Origin: an uncultured Alphaproteobacteria bacterium | GTDB taxonomy: Bacteria > Pseudomonadota > Alphaproteobacteria > Reyranellales > Reyranellaceae | Length of the DNA stretch: 6,810 nt | Assembly (NCBI GenBank): GCA_903929895.1 | Contig: CAIYWM010000426.1 | Location: 1 to 6,810, forward strand | Reading direction: 5' to 3' | Part shown: positions 1 to 6,810 of the stretch, piece after piece | Layout: each line of letters starts with the position of its first letter | How positions within the stretch are numbered: position 1 is the first letter of the stretch | Notes under the pieces: generated by a model | Seen by the model: the letters and a program-made list of their open reading frames with translations, nothing else | What the model was told of the DNA's origin: nothing | The model's database searches: none | Position numbers and translations under genes: made by a program

Positions 1-113
1 ATCAGCTTCTCGGGAATGCCGACCAGGCCGAAGCCGCCGCACATCAGCATCAGATCGTCGCGCAGCAGGCCCTCGAGCGCCGACTTCGCATCCTTGTAGA
101 CCTTGTTCGCCAT
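1..113 (-). CDS. 3-oxoacid CoA-transferase, subunit A (N-terminal fragment, runs off the window)
   Basis: Only the first 37 codons are present; the rest lies before base 1. The peptide begins MANKVYKDAKSALEGLL and contains CGGFGLVGIPEKL at residues 25-37. This matches the N-terminal glycine-rich loop of family I CoA-transferase alpha subunits (succinyl-CoA:3-oxoacid or acetoacetate CoA-transferase, ScoA/AtoD type). Such enzymes move CoA between an acyl-CoA donor and a 3-oxo acid such as acetoacetate, as an alpha/beta pair; the catalytic glutamate is on the beta subunit, expected just downstream. Residue 31 is Val where many relatives have Cys (GLCGIP), a small variation. The ATG is favoured because family similarity starts there; GAGGA lies 12 bases upstream, slightly far. 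The start is 61 bases after the hydratase stop on the same strand, so the two may be co-transcribed. Substrate choice among acetoacetate, succinate or 3-oxoadipate cannot be decided from this fragment. Confidence 0.8.
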   Translation of the reverse strand, partial: MANKVYKDAKSALEGLLRDDLMLMCGGFGLVGIPEKL

Positions 114-174
114 CGCTGTGTTCCGTCCTCGCCGGGTTCTTCGGCATATGGAAGGGCCCGGACTTGCCTGTCAA

Positions 175-972
175 TCAGTCGCGAATGCCGCGCTTGCCCG
201 CAACGAATTCCCCCATCAGCCGGTGCCCATCGTCGCTCACGGCAAGGTCCATGAACAGGGTCCGTTCATTGGCGAGGCCTTGTGACAGGGGTGTTTCAGC
301 CGCCGACCGGACCAGCCGCTTGATGTGCGCCACCGCGCGCGGCGGCTGCGCCGCCAGCCGCTCCGCCAGGGTCATCGCATGGTCCAGCACCGGCCCATCG
401 ACCGCCGCATGGACCATGCCGAGCGCCGCCGCCTCGTCGGGCGACACGGTGCGGCCCAGCAGCGACAGTTCGAGGGCCCGCGCCTCGCCGACCAGGCGCA
501 CGAGGCGCTGCGTGCCGCCGGCCCCGGCCAGGATGCCGATGTTGATCTCGGGCTGGCCGAGCCAATAGGGGCCGCGCTCGGCGAGGCGGATGTCGCAGGC
601 CATGCAGAACTCGAAGCCGCCGCCCATGGCCGTGCCGTTGATGGCGGCGATCACCGGCTTCGGCGCGGCTTCGAGGCGGGTGAGGATCCTGTGGTAGGCG
701 CTCTCGGGCGAGGGCCGGTCGAGCGAGAAGGTGGCGCCCTTGGCGCGCAGCTTCGTCGACATCGCCAGCAGTTCGGAAACGTCATAGTGCTGGATGAACA
801 CGCCCTTCAGCGCGCCGGTGAAGACCAGCACCCGCACCGCGGCGTCGGCCAGCAGCCCGTCGACCGCCGCGTCGAGTTCGCCCACCATCGCGGCGTTCAT
901 GTAGCCCCTGGGCGGGTTGTTGAAACGCACGATGGCAACGGCGTCGCGCCGTTCGATTTCGATCAGGGGCAT
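175..972 (-). CDS. Enoyl-CoA hydratase/isomerase family protein (crotonase fold)
   Basis: A complete 265-residue protein, the usual length for a single-domain crotonase, probably cytosolic. It begins MPLIEIERRDAVAIVRFNNP, the typical first beta strands. The core signature NGTAMGGGFEF is at residues 112-122, followed by ACDIRLA (125-131), GQPEINIG (139-146) and AGGTQRLVRLVG (151-162). Glu121 and Glu142 align with the two catalytic glutamates of rat mitochondrial hydratase (Glu144 and Glu164), favouring hydratase over isomerase chemistry, and Gly118 fits the second oxyanion-hole position. The first oxyanion loop is unusual: FIQHYDV (59-65) replaces the common FxAGADx. ATG 972 is chosen because homology begins there, although no good Shine-Dalgarno precedes it. 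The frame stays open far upstream into gltB only because of GC bias; an in-frame ATG at 1071 would add 33 unconvincing residues across a hairpin. Next to a CoA-transferase gene, a role in beta-oxidation or acyl-CoA breakdown is likely; the substrate is unknown. Confidence 0.9.
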   Translation of the reverse strand: MPLIEIERRDAVAIVRFNNPPRGYMNAAMVGELDAAVDGLLADAAVRVLVFTGALKGVFIQHYDVSELLAMSTKLRAKGATFSLDRPSPESAYHRILTRLEAAPKPVIAAINGTAMGGGFEFCMACDIRLAERGPYWLGQPEINIGILAGAGGTQRLVRLVGEARALELSLLGRTVSPDEAAALGMVHAAVDGPVLDHAMTLAERLAAQPPRAVAHIKRLVRSAAETPLSQGLANERTLFMDLAVSDDGHRLMGEFVAGKRGIRD

Positions 973-1014
973 ACCGGATTGTCGTAGGCCGCGACCCCGA
1001 TGGCAATCACACCG

Positions 1015-1068
1015 CGCCCGACGAGTGTCGGGGCGGCCGCCGGCGACGCGCGAGGGCCGCGCGTCGCC
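1015..1068 (-). terminator. Two adjacent GC-rich inverted repeats after gltB (possible terminator or mRNA 3' structure)
   Basis: In the gap between gltB and the hydratase gene, bases 1042-1052 (GGCGACGCGCG) are perfectly complementary to 1058-1068, giving an 11-bp stem with a 5-base loop. Next to it, 1017-1022 (CCCGAC) pairs perfectly with 1027-1032 across a 4-base loop, extendable by two pairs if one G is bulged. On the transcribed strand neither hairpin is followed by a T-run, so this is not a textbook intrinsic terminator. It could slow or partly stop transcription, protect the gltB mRNA 3' end, or be a protein site. Placement just past the gltB stop is the main support. Confidence 0.45.
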
Positions 1069-1088
1069 CATCGGATGTTTCGTCCCGT

Positions 1089-5636
<4,548 letters not shown>

Positions 5637-5644
5637 GGTCTCGG

Positions 5645-5650
5645 CTCCTA
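5645..5650 (-). promoter_or_regulatory. Ribosome binding site of gltB
   Basis: The transcribed strand reads TAGGAG with 8 bases before ATG 5636, a near-ideal Shine-Dalgarno. It decides the start against the longer in-frame ATG at 5705, whose extra 23 Arg-rich residues look like translated leader. Confidence 0.85.
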
Positions 5651-5708
5651 CGGAACGAGAGCGTGACCGTCCAAGGCGGACTCGCCGAAGACGGGAATCA
5701 CGCAACCA

Positions 5709-5737
5709 AACAAAGACCCTGGCGCATCATCCGCACC
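5709..5737 (-). terminator. Weak candidate terminator after the DUF2059 pair
   Basis: On the transcribed strand GGTGC (5737-5733) can pair with GCGCC (5725-5721), including one G-U pair, around a 7-base loop. A T-rich stretch, TCTTTGTTT, starts four bases after the stem. It begins 22 bases past the stop codon of the DUF2059 gene. The 5-bp stem is short and the T-tract is interrupted, so this may be chance; if real it would separate the DUF2059 pair from gltB. Confidence 0.25.
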
Positions 5738-5758
5738 TGCTTCGGCGCGGAGACTGCG

Positions 5759-6304
5759 CTAGGGCGCGAACTTGAACCCGCGCTTGGCGAATTCCTCGGC
5801 ATGCTTCTGCTGGCTTTGCTGGTAGACCTTCTGTGCCCAGCTCTGGCCGGCCTGGTTGATCACGTTGTTCAGCTGCGGAATGGTGCGCAGCAGCTTGTCG
5901 CCCAGCGGCGTGTTGTAGAAGGTGCGCAGGCGGCCCAGTTCGTCGGCGGTGAACGCGCCGGCCCAGGCCTCCACGATCATGCCCTGCAACGTTCCGGCAT
6001 CGCCCACGAAATCCGGCATCAGCAGGTCGTCCACCACCGCGATCATTTCCTGCGGCTGCTTGCCGTTCACCTGCGCGACATTGACGATGATCGCCGTGCG
6101 CAGCGTGTTGATGATGCCGCGCACCTGGGCTTCCCAGCCCAGCTTCTCGCCCAGGGCCCGCGCCTCGCGCCGGCTTGCCTCGGTCACAACCGGCGCCGGG
6201 GCGGCCGGCTGGGTGGGTGCGGGCGCGCCCTGCGCCCAGGCGCCGCTCGTGGCCGCCATGCCGATAAGCAGCGCACCGGCAACAATCCGTGTGGTGTTTT
6301 TCAT
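5759..6304 (-). CDS. Secreted DUF2059 domain protein (second of a tandem pair)
   Basis: A complete 181-residue protein of unknown function. The N-terminus is a clear Sec signal peptide: basic MKNTTR, hydrophobic IVAGALLIGMAAT, then a cleavage site after AWA at residue 24. An Ala/Pro-rich linker (26-39) precedes a mostly helical domain. The DUF2059 hallmark is at residues 118-142, where FTADEL is followed by LRTFYNTPLGDKLLRTIP; AVVDDLLMPDF at 89-99 is also shared with the gene upstream. The protein ends HAEEFAKRGFKFAP. There are no cysteines or lipobox, so it is probably a soluble periplasmic protein. The start is supported by AAGGGG 8 bases upstream, overlapping the stop of the preceding gene, with only 13 bases between the two genes: almost certainly one operon. 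DUF2059 proteins have no well-established molecular activity, so none is assigned. Confidence 0.85.
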   Translation of the reverse strand: MKNTTRIVAGALLIGMAATSGAWAQGAPAPTQPAAPAPVVTEASRREARALGEKLGWEAQVRGIINTLRTAIIVNVAQVNGKQPQEMIAVVDDLLMPDFVGDAGTLQGMIVEAWAGAFTADELGRLRTFYNTPLGDKLLRTIPQLNNVINQAGQSWAQKVYQQSQQKHAEEFAKRGFKFAP

Positions 6305-6312
6305 GCGATCGA

Positions 6313-6318
6313 CCCCTT
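6313..6318 (-). promoter_or_regulatory. Ribosome binding site of the downstream DUF2059 gene
   Basis: AAGGGG on the transcribed strand lies 8 bases before ATG 6304. Its first A is the last base of the upstream gene's TGA stop, an arrangement typical of translationally linked operon genes. Confidence 0.7.
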
Positions 6319-6810
6319 CAGAATTTCAGTCCGCGGGCACGCAGCTCATCCGCGTGGCGGTCCACCGAATCCTGGAACACCCGCTGGCCCCACGCCAGCC
6401 CCGCCTGCTCGCCCTGCGTACGCGCTACCGGAATTGTGCGCAGCCATTTCTGCCCCAGCGGGGAGCCGAAGAACGCCCGCAGCGCCTTCAGGTCGGAAAT
6501 GGTGAAGTTCAGCACATAGGGTTCCATCATCTCCGCCACCAGCTCGCCGCTGCGGGCGCGGAAATTTGGCATCAGGATCTCGTCCACCACGGCCGTCGCC
6601 GCCGGCTCCGGCATCTCGCTGGCCCGCATCGTGGCGCGGATCATCTCGCTGCGCATCGTGCCCAACATCCCCTCGGCATGGCGGATGATGTCGAACACCT
6701 CCATCATCTGCCGCACCTCGCGCCGATTCTCGTCGATCCCCGGCGCCGCCCCCGGGCGCGTTCCCTGCGCCAGCGCCGCCCCGGCCAGCGCCGCGGCCAC
6801 CAGGCTGGCC
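6318..6810 (-). CDS. Secreted DUF2059 domain protein (first of a tandem pair; 5' end beyond the window)
   Basis: The C-terminal 163 residues are visible. The first in-frame start codon inside the window is a GTG at 6800, but the frame continues to the window edge as ASLVAAALAGAALAQG, the hydrophobic core and AxA-type cleavage site of a signal peptide. The true start is therefore beyond 6810. The mature part begins near QGTRPGAAPGIDENRR and has a shorter linker than its neighbour. It shares AVVDEILMPNF, the DUF2059 hallmark (FTISDL followed by LRAFFGSPLGQKWLRTIP) and the ending HADELRARGLKF with the downstream gene, so the two are paralogues. Many other positions differ, so the duplication is old. 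No cysteine is visible in the mature part. Likely periplasmic; function unknown. Confidence 0.83.
   Translation of the reverse strand, partial: ASLVAAALAGAALAQGTRPGAAPGIDENRREVRQMMEVFDIIRHAEGMLGTMRSEMIRATMRASEMPEPAATAVVDEILMPNFRARSGELVAEMMEPYVLNFTISDLKALRAFFGSPLGQKWLRTIPVARTQGEQAGLAWGQRVFQDSVDRHADELRARGLKF

Larger units (their letters stand above)
5637..5758 (-). promoter_or_regulatory. Intergenic region upstream of gltB (likely promoter/leader)
   Basis: This 122-base stretch separates the DUF2059 gene stop from the gltB start and is the obvious place for a gltB promoter. I find no convincing -35/-10 pair and no sigma-54 consensus. A relatively T-rich patch on the transcribed strand (GTCTTTGTTTGGTT, about 5704-5717) stands out from the GC-rich surroundings. 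An 8-bp perfect inverted repeat, CGCCGAAG at 5683-5690 and CTTCGGCG at 5740-5747, encloses 49 bases. Promoter placement is inference from position. Confidence 0.4.

Noticed and set aside
5637..5705. Extension of GltB by 23 residues to the upstream in-frame ATG
   Set aside because: The extension is Arg/Ser-rich leader sequence, and the strong TAGGAG site 8 bases before ATG 5636 together with the normal propeptide length favours the shorter form.
5663..6505. A 280-codon plus-strand open frame across the gltB leader and DUF2059 genes
   Set aside because: It runs antisense to two genes with clear signal peptides and family motifs, and its own product shows no motif, ending in Pro/Ala/Arg-rich sequence.
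6318..6800. GTG at 6800 as the true start of the first DUF2059 gene
   Set aside because: It would start inside the hydrophobic core of a signal peptide with no basic n-region; the frame is open to the window edge, so the gene is better treated as 5'-partial.

Overview
The window reads as a stretch of GC-rich, Gram-negative chromosome with every supportable gene on the minus strand. The glutamate synthase has the shape of the bacterial NADPH-GOGAT alpha subunit and closely resembles alphaproteobacterial (Azospirillum-like) versions. Together with the strong GC third-position bias and Sec-exported DUF2059 proteins, this suggests an alphaproteobacterium, perhaps a Rhodospirillales relative. The taxonomic call is inference from motif recall, not from a search.

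In transcription order (high to low coordinates) the layout is as follows. First come two tandem, related, secreted DUF2059-type proteins (6810-6318, cut at its 5' end by the window edge, and 6304-5759), separated by 13 bases. After a 122-base intergenic region with a good ribosome binding site lies a full-length gltB (5636-1089, 1515 residues). Then a 116-base gap holds two adjacent GC-rich inverted repeats, followed by a crotonase-fold enoyl-CoA hydratase-like protein (972-175). Finally there is the first 37 codons of a family I CoA-transferase alpha subunit of the 3-oxoacid type (113-1, cut by the window start).

Functionally there are three blocks. The DUF2059 pair are probably periplasmic proteins of unknown role. 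GltB is the ammonia-assimilation enzyme that, with a GltD beta subunit, makes two glutamates from glutamine and 2-oxoglutarate. The hydratase plus CoA-transferase suggest acyl-CoA or ketone-body metabolism. gltD is not adjacent to gltB on either side, so the partner must be encoded outside the window. All long plus-strand open frames, and the extra minus-strand frames inside gltB, are high-GC shadows.

I see no mobile element, CRISPR array, RNA gene or clearly new biological system here. The most useful points for a second look are the unusual oxyanion-loop sequence of the hydratase, the gltB locus without gltD, the tandem DUF2059 paralogues, and the hairpin pair after gltB.
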